Assembly (NCBI GenBank): GCA_001899685.1 | Contig: MKWG01000003.1 | Span: 420,889-484,888, forward strand | Source of the DNA: Sphingobacteriales bacterium 44-15 | Lineage (GTDB): Bacteria; Bacteroidota; Bacteroidia; Chitinophagales; Chitinophagaceae | Reading direction: 5' to 3' | Length of the DNA: 64,000 bases | In this document: in pieces, positions 1 to 8,225 of the stretch | How the letters are laid out: the number at the start of each line of letters is the position of its first letter | Numbering within the stretch: the stretch's first letter is position 1 | The notes under the pieces: generated by a model | Told to the model about the DNA's origin: nothing | Database searches by the model: none | What the model saw: only the letters and a program-made list of their open reading frames with translations | Position numbers and translations under genes: made by a program

Positions 1-2121
1 GCAGGAACAATAGCAGATGCAGGCGCCGCCACTACAGCAGTGAATAACCTTACTGAAGGCGAGTATACATTTGAATTGAAAGTAACAGACAGTAATGGAG
101 CTACAGCAACGGTAACCGTTACCGTTACTGTAAACGCCGCCCTGCTTCCTCCCATAGCTGACGCCGGCGGCGACAGAAGTATAATATTACCGGAAAATAA
201 TATTGATCTTGACGGCAGTGCATCTGCCGCACCTTCCGGCACTATCCTAACCTATACATGGACAAAAATATCAGGACCCGGCACAGGCGCCATTGGAAGC
301 CCGTCCTCAGCAGTTACGAAAGTTTCCGGCTTATCTGAAGGAGTATATAAATTCCAGCTAAAGATTACAGATAGTAACGGAATGACAGCGACCGATCTTG
401 TTACCATTACCGTCAAACCTGCCCCTCAGCCTCCCGTGGCAAATGCAGGAAATGCGCAGACAATAGTATTGCCGGTAAACAGTGCGACTTTAGATGGAAC
501 AAAATCTACTGCCTCATCAGGATATATTATATCTTATGAGTGGACGCAGCTTTCCGGACCTTCAGATGCGGCGATTGAAAATGCAACATCCGCTGCTACT
601 ACCGTTAACGGTCTGGCAGAAGGAGAGTATACTTTTGAATTAAAGGTTACGGATAATAATAATATCAGCGCAACAGCTTCCGTAACCATAATAGTAAAAG
701 CAAGCCCTCCTCCGCCTGTTGCTGATGCAGGTAATGCAATAACTGTTGTTTTGCCGGTAAATACAGCCACGCTGGATGGTAGTAAGTCAACGTCTTCAGG
801 CAGTACCATTATTTCTTATGAATGGAGCATCCTTTCAGGACCTGAAGGGGCTGGCATTACAGATGCAGGCTCAAAGACTACACAGATCGTAGCACTGGTA
901 GAAGGCAACTACCAGGTACAGTTAAAAGTAACCGACAATCTCGGTGCAAGCGCAACCACATCAGTCAGCATTACCGTGAAAGCGGCGCCTGTACCCCCGG
1001 TGGCAAATGCAGGGGCTGCACAAACTATCACCCTGCCGGTAAATACTGCTCAGCTTGATGCTACAAAATCTTCGGCGCCGGCGGGAAAAATAAAAACGTA
1101 CCTGTGGACTAAATTATCAGGACCGCAGCAGGGAAATATTGTGGATGCCGGTAATGCCCTAACCCAGGTAGAAAATCTTGTTGCGGGAACATATGAGTTC
1201 CAGGTTAAGGTAACTGACAACAATGACAAATCATCTACCGCAACTGTAACGATTATAGTAAAGCCGGCGCCTGTGAGACCGCCTGTTGCCAATGCCGGCG
1301 ACGATTTTACCGTTCAGTTGCCGGTAGAAGCGATTCACCTGGATGGCAGTAAATCTTATGCCAGAGATGGAAGCATTGCAAGTTACCACTGGATCCTTCT
1401 TGGCGGCACTACGCCAGTGACTATTCTTAATGCAGAAACTGTTAACCCCAACATCTCTTCCGTAGAGTCCGGCATATATATATTCAGGCTATACGTTACC
1501 GATACCTATGGCTCTAAAGATTCTGCAGATATAGCTGTAAATGTTCTTCCTGAAGATATGAGCACTGGATTGCCCGAAGTAAATATAAAAGGAGATACTA
1601 TCGTATCGTTGCCGCAGACCGAGGTAATGCTGGATGGTACAGCTTCTGCCGCTGAATCGGGGTCAATAGAGCAATATGAATGGAAAGTAGTATCAGGTCC
1701 GTCAGGCGCAGTTGTGGAAGATCCTTCGTCGGGAATAACTAAAATTTCCGGATTGGCAGAGGGCCAATATGAATTTGAGCTGACAGTAACCGATAGCAGG
1801 GGGAAGCAGGGTAAATCAGTCATTAAGATCACGGTGAATAATCCCGGTGGAAGACAGGATCTGTCAACATCGGCAATGATCTATCCTAATCCTACGCAGT
1901 CGCAGGTCAATATACAATTGAAAGGTGTTGAAGCCAAAGGAAGGACCATGCTGGATCTGTATGACGCAAACGGCAGGCGTGTATTGCATAAGGAAGTAAT
2001 AAAGGACGATGTTTACTTTAATCAAAAGATCGATCTGTCCGGCTTAAAGAAAGGAATATATTTCCTTGAAATTATAATAGATTACCAGTACAGGATAGCC
2101 CAGAGAATTGTGAAACTGTAA
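1..2121 (+). CDS. PKD-repeat surface protein with T9SS type A sorting domain (5' partial)
   Basis: The reading frame is open from base 1, so the gene starts outside the window; the first in-frame start-like codon (GTG at 40) lies inside a repeat and is not the true start. About six complete PKD-like immunoglobulin-fold repeats of roughly 90 residues are visible, each opening with a PPVANAG-like segment and carrying an LDGS motif, a Y-x-W-T-x-L-SGP segment and an EGxYxFxLKVTD segment. The last ~80 residues start with a YPNPT motif and end in a basic IVKL, which is the type A C-terminal signal for type IX secretion. PKD arrays are usually spacers or adhesive modules on large surface enzymes or adhesins. 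Any catalytic domain would be upstream of the window, so the activity is unknown. Confidence 0.9.
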   Translation, partial: AGTIADAGAATTAVNNLTEGEYTFELKVTDSNGATATVTVTVTVNAALLPPIADAGGDRSIILPENNIDLDGSASAAPSGTILTYTWTKISGPGTGAIGSPSSAVTKVSGLSEGVYKFQLKITDSNGMTATDLVTITVKPAPQPPVANAGNAQTIVLPVNSATLDGTKSTASSGYIISYEWTQLSGPSDAAIENATSAATTVNGLAEGEYTFELKVTDNNNISATASVTIIVKASPPPPVADAGNAITVVLPVNTATLDGSKSTSSGSTIISYEWSILSGPEGAGITDAGSKTTQIVALVEGNYQVQLKVTDNLGASATTSVSITVKAAPVPPVANAGAAQTITLPVNTAQLDATKSSAPAGKIKTYLWTKLSGPQQGNIVDAGNALTQVENLVAGTYEFQVKVTDNNDKSSTATVTIIVKPAPVRPPVANAGDDFTVQLPVEAIHLDGSKSYARDGSIASYHWILLGGTTPVTILNAETVNPNISSVESGIYIFRLYVTDTYGSKDSADIAVNVLPEDMSTGLPEVNIKGDTIVSLPQTEVMLDGTASAAESGSIEQYEWKVVSGPSGAVVEDPSSGITKISGLAEGQYEFELTVTDSRGKQGKSVIKITVNNPGGRQDLSTSAMIYPNPTQSQVNIQLKGVEAKGRTMLDLYDANGRRVLHKEVIKDDVYFNQKIDLSGLKKGIYFLEIIIDYQYRIAQRIVKL

Positions 2122-2168
2122 TCAATGTTGTGCTAACTATATGTGCTTTTTGTGAATGGTGAAAAGAG

Positions 2169-2210
2169 AAAGGACAAACGTGAGAGCTGAAGGTCTCGCG
2201 TTTGTCCTTT
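2169..2210. terminator. Bidirectional terminator hairpin between convergent genes
   Basis: An AAAGGACAAACG arm pairs with CGTTTGTCCTTT across a loop that itself contains a short GAGA/TCTC stem. It lies between the end of the PKD gene and the end of the minus-strand HAD gene. The minus-strand side runs into a T-rich TTTCTCTTTT tract. Confidence 0.7.
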
Positions 2211-2233
2211 CACGTCTGTCGTCCATCGCCCAT

Positions 2234-2839
2234 TCACCGCCGGGATCTAAAGGGCTTATAATAAGCAGAGGTGGCAAGCGATAACATCGGCTTGTCACCT
2301 TTTGTGTCTCCAAAACAAAAAATATCTGTATATGCAGAGAGGTCAAACTTTTCCCTGATACGACTTACTTTTTCTATGCCATAACAATTTTTTCCTGCTA
2401 TCCTTCCTGTCAGTATATTATCGGTTTCTTCTAAACGGGTAGCTATGCACACCAGGTTATTTTCTTTACACCACCCGGAAATCCAGTTTTCGGGGGATGC
2501 AGAGACAACGACCACTGTGACCTCCTCCTTTTTCAACCTTTCAATTTCTTCAAATGCCCCGGCCCGGATAAGCGCAGGTAAGCATTCACCGGAAAATCTG
2601 TCACATAACGTTTGAAAATCTTTGATTGACATTCCTTTAAAAAACTGAGAGAGCAGCCGTTCCTTTGCCGCCTGGTTAGTAACCAGCTTTAGCTTCATTG
2701 CCAGCAGCCATGGAGAGACAGTAAACAGTCCTTTGTATAGTCCGGCTCTTCCATTTTGAAATTTTATGATTTCAAGGAGAGTATCTTTAAAGGTTATCGT
2801 ACCATCAAAATCAAAAAATGCGATTGCCTTTTTTTTCAC
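2234..2839 (-). CDS. HAD-IB family phosphatase
   Basis: The 201-residue protein begins with FFDFDGTIT, the HAD motif I with nucleophile Asp and general-acid Asp. VVVVSASPENW is motif II (Ser), and a late FGDTKGDKPML segment is motif IV with the acidic metal ligands. It resembles the SerB/HAD-IB class that removes phosphate from small or lipid-linked substrates. The start is a GTG at 2839-2837 overlapping the TGA stop of the upstream SDR gene (GTGA), which implies translational coupling. With the SDR and UbiA genes it forms a three-gene minus-strand cluster. By analogy with the decaprenyl-phosphoryl-arabinose pathway it could dephosphorylate the 5-phosphoribosyl lipid product of the UbiA protein; this is inferred from context. 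Confidence 0.85.
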   Translation of the reverse strand: MKKKAIAFFDFDGTITFKDTLLEIIKFQNGRAGLYKGLFTVSPWLLAMKLKLVTNQAAKERLLSQFFKGMSIKDFQTLCDRFSGECLPALIRAGAFEEIERLKKEEVTVVVVSASPENWISGWCKENNLVCIATRLEETDNILTGRIAGKNCYGIEKVSRIREKFDLSAYTDIFCFGDTKGDKPMLSLATSAYYKPFRSRR

Positions 2840-3567
2840 AATTGCTTTCGTTTAAAGATGCTTTCGGGAATTGCTTTAATAATGTACATGATCCACCGCC
2901 AGAACCACTTGACATAAATAACGTTCTTTTTCTTTTTAAGTCCTGCATAAACAGCCGAAGCAACATCAGCAGGATTTGCGGTAAGCAGCTTTGGCAAATC
3001 CAGGTTTTCCGTCATTTTTGTATAGACAAAGCCCGGTAAAACCGTAAGCACATGTACATTATCTTTATACAGGCTGTTGCGCAGCCCGGATAAATAAGCA
3101 GTAAAGCCAGCCTTGGCGCTGCCATAGATGTAATTGCTTTGCCTTCCCCTCTCTCCTGCCACAGAGCTGATACCCGCTATCGCACCGCTTTTCCTGGCGG
3201 CAAAATCCTGTGCAATAATATTTAAGATACTTACGGCGCCTGTATAATTGGTATGGATCGTTTTAAGTGTTTCCTCCGTATTGCTTACTGCTATATCATT
3301 TTCTGTCATGTATCCAAAAACACAGATGGCGATATCCGGTTTGGAAAGAAGTCCGTCATAGAATGGCTGATGGGATTTAAAATCCATGGCATCAAAGGCA
3401 TATACCTTACAGTCCTGTTGATATCTTATTCTTATATCAGCCGCAATATTTGATATGGATAAAGGGTTACGGCAGGCTAACTGAACATCATATTTTTCTC
3501 CGGCAAATTTCCGCGCTATTGCGGTGCCTATATCGGATGTAGCCCCAAGAATTAATACGGAAGCCAT
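2836..3567 (-). CDS. SDR oxidoreductase, DprE2-like
   Basis: This 243-residue short-chain dehydrogenase has an N-terminal nucleotide-binding GATSDIG motif (residues ~8-14), a Ser in GISSVAG and the YIYGSAK catalytic Tyr/Lys motif near residue 150. The C-terminus has an aromatic, basic stretch (YVKWFWRWIMYIIKAIP) typical of DprE2-type reductases, which convert a decaprenyl-phosphoryl 2-keto-pentose to the arabinose form and associate with the membrane. Its place between a UbiA phosphoribosyltransferase and a HAD phosphatase supports that role. The FAD oxidase DprE1, which forms the keto intermediate, is not seen in this window. Confidence 0.8.
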   Translation of the reverse strand: MASVLILGATSDIGTAIARKFAGEKYDVQLACRNPLSISNIAADIRIRYQQDCKVYAFDAMDFKSHQPFYDGLLSKPDIAICVFGYMTENDIAVSNTEETLKTIHTNYTGAVSILNIIAQDFAARKSGAIAGISSVAGERGRQSNYIYGSAKAGFTAYLSGLRNSLYKDNVHVLTVLPGFVYTKMTENLDLPKLLTANPADVASAVYAGLKKKKNVIYVKWFWRWIMYIIKAIPESIFKRKQL

Positions 3568-3579
3568 GGAATTTCTGGT

Positions 3580-4464
3580 TTATAAAAAAAATGGGAATTT
3601 CTTAATATAGATAAGGAAATAGAAGCTGATCATCCAAAGGAGGATAGATACCTGTATAAAGCGATCCTTATAAAGAATTTTTGTTGGGGAACCTGAATCC
3701 GACTTAACGTAGATGATCTGTAAATACCGCATTAAACCAGCCATAACAAAAAGAGCCGTAATATATAACCTTTCTGTATTATGCTTTTCAATTACTTTTT
3801 CCGATACAGTATACATGAAATATGCAACGATCATTACCGCAGATACTAATGCCAGCAGCGTATTCAGGAAGTCAAGTGTATAGCCTTTTACTGCCTTGCG
3901 CATATCAACACCGGAAGATAGTTTAAGCAGCACGTCATCCCTTCTTTTGCCAATAGCCATAAAAAGCGCAAGGAGAAATACCATGATATTCATCCAGATG
4001 GTCACATCTACTACAGCTATGGCTCCGCCCCCCCGGATGCGCAGATTAAATCCAATGGCAATGATAAAAATATCAAGTATTGCTATATTTTTTAAGCCAA
4101 ACGAATAAGCCAGATTAATAACAAAATAAATACCCAGCAACCAAAAAAAACGGCTGCCTTCAGGCCAGGCTATCCCAAAACCCAGCAAAATTAAAATACC
4201 GCAGATAATCAGCGCGGCAGATGGAGAGACTTTACCAGAGGCAAGAGGACGATTTTTTTTCTCCGGGTGCTTACGGTCATCTTCCATATCCCTGTAGTCG
4301 TTAATAATATAAATGCTGCTGGCAATACAGCAGAAAGCTATAAATCCTCCTGCTAAGGCCATTAATTTGGAGGTATCAAAAATTTCTCCTGAAAAAAACA
4401 GAGGAATATAGAGGAATAAGTTTTTTGCCCAGTCTTTGGGTCTGAGTAGTCGTAAATATATCAC
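3580..4464 (-). CDS. UbiA-family prenyltransferase, decaprenyl-phosphate phosphoribosyltransferase-like
   Basis: This 294-residue polytopic membrane protein has about eight hydrophobic segments. The first acidic motif (NDYRDMEDDRKHP, residues ~57-69) followed by KKNRPLASG matches the phosphoribosyl-binding variant of the UbiA fold rather than a quinone prenyltransferase. Family members transfer 5-phosphoribose from PRPP to polyprenyl phosphate at the inner membrane. It is the first gene of the minus-strand cluster, 12 bp upstream of the SDR. The likely product is a lipid-linked pentose donor for surface glycans. The divergent GT-C-like protein at 4609 is a possible consumer. Confidence 0.85.
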   Translation of the reverse strand: MIYLRLLRPKDWAKNLFLYIPLFFSGEIFDTSKLMALAGGFIAFCCIASSIYIINDYRDMEDDRKHPEKKNRPLASGKVSPSAALIICGILILLGFGIAWPEGSRFFWLLGIYFVINLAYSFGLKNIAILDIFIIAIGFNLRIRGGGAIAVVDVTIWMNIMVFLLALFMAIGKRRDDVLLKLSSGVDMRKAVKGYTLDFLNTLLALVSAVMIVAYFMYTVSEKVIEKHNTERLYITALFVMAGLMRYLQIIYVKSDSGSPTKILYKDRFIQVSILLWMISFYFLIYIKKFPFFL

Positions 4465-4608
4465 CTCTTTAATCTTCGTTTATGTGCTAAAAATAAAATA
4501 TTATTCATATTTCCTATGCGCAAGTTAAATAACGTTCGTTACTTAGCGTTAAGTATATACACATAATAAAGATAGACCCAATCTATATTTTTACAAATAA
4601 TTACTAAT

Positions 4609-6225
4609 ATGACGCTAAAAAAAGCATTGCCCGTTTCAGAGATAGCCCTGATTGTAATTTTTGCGATAATCCCGCTTTTTCTTTCTCTTCCGTACAGGGT
4701 GAATATATTTCTGTCATGGGAAGGCGCTTACAGAATTAGTAACGGAGAGATGCCGTTCAGGGATTTTGGGATCCCTTTGGGGGGCATGTACTGGGTTGTG
4801 CCTGCGATCTTCTTCAAGATTTTCGGACCTCAAATGATTTCCCTTATCAAAGCTCAGGTGTTCATTAATATCATTTCAGGGCTTGCCTTCAGGTCTGTAT
4901 TAAAAAACCTGGAAGTACTGCCTTCCGTAAGGTTTGGTGGTATCCTGCTATACTGCCTGTCATTTTCATTCATAAACTTTTGGCCATGGTACAATCATAC
5001 CGTGATTGTATATGCATTTGTCGCACTTGCTTTTGTTATAAAAATGATAATGAATGGCAATAACCGTTTTATTTACTGGTGGGCCGGCCTGGCAGGGTTA
5101 TTTACTTTCTTCTCATTTTTTACCAAGCAGGATGGCGGAGGACTGATCCTCCTTGTTTGCAGCGCTCTTTTATTATATAATAGCTGGGTTGATAAAAAAT
5201 GGATGGGACTGGCGGTTTACTTATTGAGCACCATCGCTTTTATCTCGGTTGCTGTTTTATATTTCTCCCGGTATGATTTCTCTTATTGGTTCAACCATGG
5301 TCAGCCGCCTCATAATGCAAGAGTGTCTGCCGCAGATATCTCTAATGAGTTTTTCGGAGGTTCACAATGGCTGAAATTCTATTTCTTTCTAATTCTTTTA
5401 TTAATTCTTTCTTATATAAAAGACCAGAAAAATTTTATCAGGAATAAGCAGTTCATGGTCTTTTCACTGATGACCCTGGGCATTTTATGCTTTGCAGCCA
5501 TATTCCAGGTAACCAGCTATACACCGGACAACTGCAATATCTTCTTTCATAGTTTCGCTTTTGTTTTCATATTCCATTATCTGGGAAAGCTTGTCTTAAA
5601 CAATCAAAGCCTGTTACGGGGAACGCTAGCGTTAAGCCTGGGTGTGCTGCTGTGGTGGAGCCATTTGTACTGGAATTACATGCAGCGAATACTTAAAACA
5701 AACGTCGTAAGCAGCGATTTTGCAACATCTTCCACAGGGGAGAATATAGTAAATATGCATAATGCTATTATGAGTAAAGATGCTTTTGCCATCTCCCAGG
5801 GGAAATGGATCCCTGCAAATTTTTATACCCTGCACAAAATGACAATGCCCGAACCTACGGTACAGGGAGTAGAGCGGATATTAAATATGGAGATTGTTAA
5901 AAATAACAAAAACATAAAAGTGCTGAATATGTCTGAGCTTACCTTTCTTGCAAGGGAAATGCCCTATAAGCTTGAGCACGGTCCTCAATACCCGCTTTGG
6001 TTCCATCTTGGGGTGGGAATGTTCAACAGGGAGGCCCGGGTGTTTGAAGAAAAGATCCGGAACAATTATTACGATCTTGTATTGTTTGAATATATTGACG
6101 ACCTCAATAATTTTTACCCTTTTCGCATCAGGGACGTTTTAAAGACCAGCTACCGGCAGGTGGATTCCTTTTTTGCTCCCCGGAATACAAACCCCGGCAT
6201 GATTGAAGTATATATAAAAAAGTAA
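4609..6225 (+). CDS. Polytopic membrane glycosyltransferase-like protein (GT-C fold)
   Basis: The 538-residue protein has about ten to twelve hydrophobic segments, an early extracytoplasmic loop containing SWEGAYRISNGEMPFRDFGIP and a large soluble C-terminal domain (from ~residue 370). That layout resembles GT-C transferases, which use polyprenyl-phosphate sugars and carry an acidic residue in the first loop; the Glu in WEGAY is the candidate. It is transcribed divergently from the UbiA/SDR/HAD genes across 144 bp, so the lipid-linked pentose those genes may make is an attractive donor. No specific family could be assigned from sequence alone, and the function is inferred from topology and context. 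Confidence 0.6.
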   Translation: MTLKKALPVSEIALIVIFAIIPLFLSLPYRVNIFLSWEGAYRISNGEMPFRDFGIPLGGMYWVVPAIFFKIFGPQMISLIKAQVFINIISGLAFRSVLKNLEVLPSVRFGGILLYCLSFSFINFWPWYNHTVIVYAFVALAFVIKMIMNGNNRFIYWWAGLAGLFTFFSFFTKQDGGGLILLVCSALLLYNSWVDKKWMGLAVYLLSTIAFISVAVLYFSRYDFSYWFNHGQPPHNARVSAADISNEFFGGSQWLKFYFFLILLLILSYIKDQKNFIRNKQFMVFSLMTLGILCFAAIFQVTSYTPDNCNIFFHSFAFVFIFHYLGKLVLNNQSLLRGTLALSLGVLLWWSHLYWNYMQRILKTNVVSSDFATSSTGENIVNMHNAIMSKDAFAISQGKWIPANFYTLHKMTMPEPTVQGVERILNMEIVKNNKNIKVLNMSELTFLAREMPYKLEHGPQYPLWFHLGVGMFNREARVFEEKIRNNYYDLVLFEYIDDLNNFYPFRIRDVLKTSYRQVDSFFAPRNTNPGMIEVYIKK

Positions 6226-6245
6226 CCGTTTTAAAGTAGGACATT

Positions 6246-6361
6246 TTAAAATGGTACATTCCAAATTGTCGCACCGCTTTTCCTTCTTTGCTGCGCGGAG
6301 AGGGAATAAAAGGGTGAGGGCAATTAAAAATGCGGCGACAATTTGAAATGCACCATTTTAA
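6246..6361. repeat. Imperfect inverted-repeat element (MITE-like)
   Basis: Two ~30-nt arms (6246-6277 and 6332-6361) are near-perfect reverse complements: each holds ATTCCAAATTGTCGC or its counterpart and ends in TTAAAATGG/CCATTTTAA. The 55-nt centre is GC-rich. A related left-arm sequence occurs at 55743-55770. The rest of the 6226-6665 gap shows no gene. Confidence 0.55.
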
Positions 6362-6665
6362 TATACACCCTGAAAAACCGTTTTCTGGCATTTCCCCTGC
6401 CCCGGGTGAATTTGCCCGTTGTCACTTATCCACAATATTTGCCATTCGCACCCTGTTTTAGCTGTTATTCCACTACTGTGTAACTTTTTGATGCTTTACA
6501 GGTTCTACATACGAACATTTCCCGGGAAAAAGGCTTTGGCAGTTTTAAATTAATCTAGTGTAATGCATTCAGCCTTTACTTTTTTCCGTTTGTGTATTTT
6601 ATATTTTCTCTGCCCTTATTTCAGAGGATTTTTAAGTGCGAAGTCGTTCGTATAACTAATTATTT

Positions 6666-7340
6666 ATGAAGAATAAGCTACTTAAGGGAGCTCATCTTTC
6701 CGGGCACAAATGCAGGGAGATCCTGGAATTGTTTTGCGAAGATATTACCGCAACCCAAATTGCCGCTATAAGTGGTATAAGCCGGGTTACGGTAAACAAT
6801 TATTTTAAATTAATCAGGAAGTCCATTGCCGCATACTGTGATCATGATCCTGAAACGGTGATATCGTATGAAGATGATCCTATGCTCGCGGGCAATCAGC
6901 GGCTGCCGGTAGTATATGGCTTTGTCAGCAATGGCAGAAAGATCGAAACAACCTGGTTACAGGCCATAGACGGGAATATTTTGCAGCACCTGCAGGATCA
7001 CGGAAACTGTAATTCTTTTTTAAAAAATATTGAAACATTCACGCCGTTTCAGGCAATAGCCGATTGCTGCAACTGGAAATTACACTGGCTTGAGGATACT
7101 GCATCTTCTGCCGTAAGCATTCTCCTCTCGGATATTGCCGGTTTTTGGTCGTACACCAAAGGAAGGCTTCAGAAATTCAGAGGGATGAATAAAAAGATGC
7201 TTTACCTGCATATCAAAGAATGTGAGTTCAGGTATAATTTCAGAAATGAAGACCTGTTACCCGTATTGAACGAAGTCATTTCATACCCCCAAAAGAGAAA
7301 AAGTCCTGTTACCCTAAACGAAGACTGTGGTTTTATGTAA
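6666..7340 (+). CDS. IS1595-family (ISXO2-like) transposase-derived protein, catalytically eroded
   Basis: The 224-residue product starts with a helix-turn-helix region (TATQIAAISGISRVTVNNYF, residues ~29-48) as in ISXO2-type transposases. It ends with the family's signature tail (GFWSYTKGRLQKFRGMNKKMLYLHIKECEFRYNF). Between them the family's IDE(S)YFG block and the TDGWKAY block are not recognisable, and the final catalytic Glu of the usual GIESFWS motif reads Ala in DIAGFWS. The frame is intact from end to end, no terminal inverted repeats are obvious, and a terminator follows at 7491. Either it is a decaying IS remnant that kept its frame or a domesticated DNA-binding protein. Confidence 0.7.
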   Translation: MKNKLLKGAHLSGHKCREILELFCEDITATQIAAISGISRVTVNNYFKLIRKSIAAYCDHDPETVISYEDDPMLAGNQRLPVVYGFVSNGRKIETTWLQAIDGNILQHLQDHGNCNSFLKNIETFTPFQAIADCCNWKLHWLEDTASSAVSILLSDIAGFWSYTKGRLQKFRGMNKKMLYLHIKECEFRYNFRNEDLLPVLNEVISYPQKRKSPVTLNEDCGFM

Positions 7341-7401
7341 ATGGAAATATTCAGGTAAACTGGCAGCAAATACCTGTGGATCATTAAGCTTTTAAGATTG
7401 T

Positions 7402-7444
7402 CTCCGGGGATTTCATTTTTCCCATACTTCAACTCATCCCCGGA
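7402..7444. repeat. Inverted repeat downstream of the transposase-derived gene
   Basis: The arms TCCGGGGAT and ATCCCCGGA are perfect complements separated by about 25 nt. No T-run follows, so it is less convincing as a terminator than the hairpin at 7491. Confidence 0.4.
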
Positions 7445-7490
7445 TCATATATTTAAGTTGAAGTGACATAAGTTTTCTCATGTTTTAAAC

Positions 7491-7521
7491 GCGGGAGGTT
7501 GTCTAATCACCCGCTTTTTTT
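7491..7521 (+). terminator. Rho-independent terminator
   Basis: GCGGG pairs with CCCGC across a 14-nt loop and is followed at once by seven T residues. It closes the unit of the transposase-derived gene upstream of the tRNA. Confidence 0.6.
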
Positions 7522-7567
7522 GTCTTCCGGTATTCTTAAAACTCTTCTCAGATTGTAATAAAACCCC

Positions 7568-7575
7568 TATTTTTG
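7568..7575 (+). promoter_or_regulatory. Bacteroidota -7 box of the tRNA-Met promoter
   Basis: TATTTTTG fits the TAnnTTTG -7 consensus used by the Bacteroidota primary sigma factor. It lies about 30 bp upstream of the mature tRNA end. The same box precedes the small RNA candidate at 25525. Confidence 0.55.
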
Positions 7576-7605
7576 CTGCCCGAAAAGAAAAATCCGGGTA
7601 TTCCT

Positions 7606-7682
7606 GGCGAGGTAGCTCAGTTGGTTAGAGCGCAGGATTCATAACCCTGAGGTGATGGGTTCAATTCCCATCCTCGCTACCA
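7606..7682 (+). tRNA. tRNA-Met (CAU anticodon), elongator type
   Basis: A full cloverleaf can be drawn: acceptor arm GGCGAGG against CCTCGCT, D-arm with AGCTCAGTTGGTTAGAGC, anticodon loop TTCATAA giving CAU, T-arm GGGTTCAATTCCC, discriminator A at 7679 and an encoded CCA at 7680-7682. G1 faces T72, and the C1-A72 mismatch of initiator tRNA is absent, so an elongator Met tRNA is favoured. A tRNA-Ile with lysidine-modified CAU is the alternative. Confidence 0.95.
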
Positions 7683-7822
7683 GGACTATTCCTAATATAG
7701 GAATAGCTCACAAAAAGTTAAGCGGTAATCTTTAAAAAAGGTTGCCGCTTTTTGTTTGACTATGGTTTGAGTTCAGGTTTTGAATAGCCAAAGTCATTTA
7801 TTCATAATATGCCCAAATGCTT

Positions 7823-7830
7823 TAATTTTG
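7823..7830 (+). promoter_or_regulatory. Candidate -7 box for the metE riboswitch transcript
   Basis: TAATTTTG matches TAnnTTTG and lies about 35 bp upstream of the first riboswitch helix, so the aptamer would sit at the very 5' end of the mRNA. No clear -33 TTG element is seen at the usual spacing. Confidence 0.45.
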
Positions 7831-7864
7831 CCGTCCAGTTCTTTTCTTTACTTCTTATCAAGCA

Positions 7865-8036
7865 GCAAAGGTTCCCGCATAGCGCGGGATTAATAGGGAA
7901 TCCGGTGTAAATCCGGAGCTGTCCCGCAACTGTAAGTAACACAACAGTTTTTACCCTTGTTGTCCACTGTCCCGGTAGCTATCGGGGTGGGAAGGACGGT
8001 AAAAATGTTATAAGTCAGGAGACCTGCCTTTACTGT
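7865..8036 (+). ncRNA. Cobalamin (B12) riboswitch controlling metE
   Basis: The conserved core is plain: AGGGAATCCGGTG then AAATCCGGAGCTGTCCCGC with the following AACTGTAA, and the closing B12 box AGTCAGGAGACCTGCC at 8013-8028. It lies ~190 bp upstream of metE, the cobalamin-independent methionine synthase, which bacteria commonly shut off when B12 is available. The variable peripheral arm (7958-7997) contains a CCCGGTAGCTATCGGG palindrome of the kind dispersed in Bacteroidota genomes. The expression platform lies somewhere in 8037-8225; no clear T-run terminator is visible there, so translational control is possible. Confidence 0.93.
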
Positions 8037-8225
8037 AATTGGCAATGCTTTCGGGGAATGAAGCAATTGTTGGGTTGGTATACTTTAACGATCACGATCT
8101 GTCTTTCCAGACAGCAGGACCCTGGCGTTGGTATGCTCATTCTTCACATTATTTTTCACCGGTAAACATTGCGGGTTCAGCAAAGAGCTTTTGATTGATC
8201 ATTAATCATTTTAAAAGCATTGAAC

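Noticed and set aside
8220..8225. TTG start two codons before the metE ATG
   Set aside because: The ATG at 8226 directly precedes the conserved N-terminus (QTHNLGYPRIGG), and an ATG is more likely than a TTG here.
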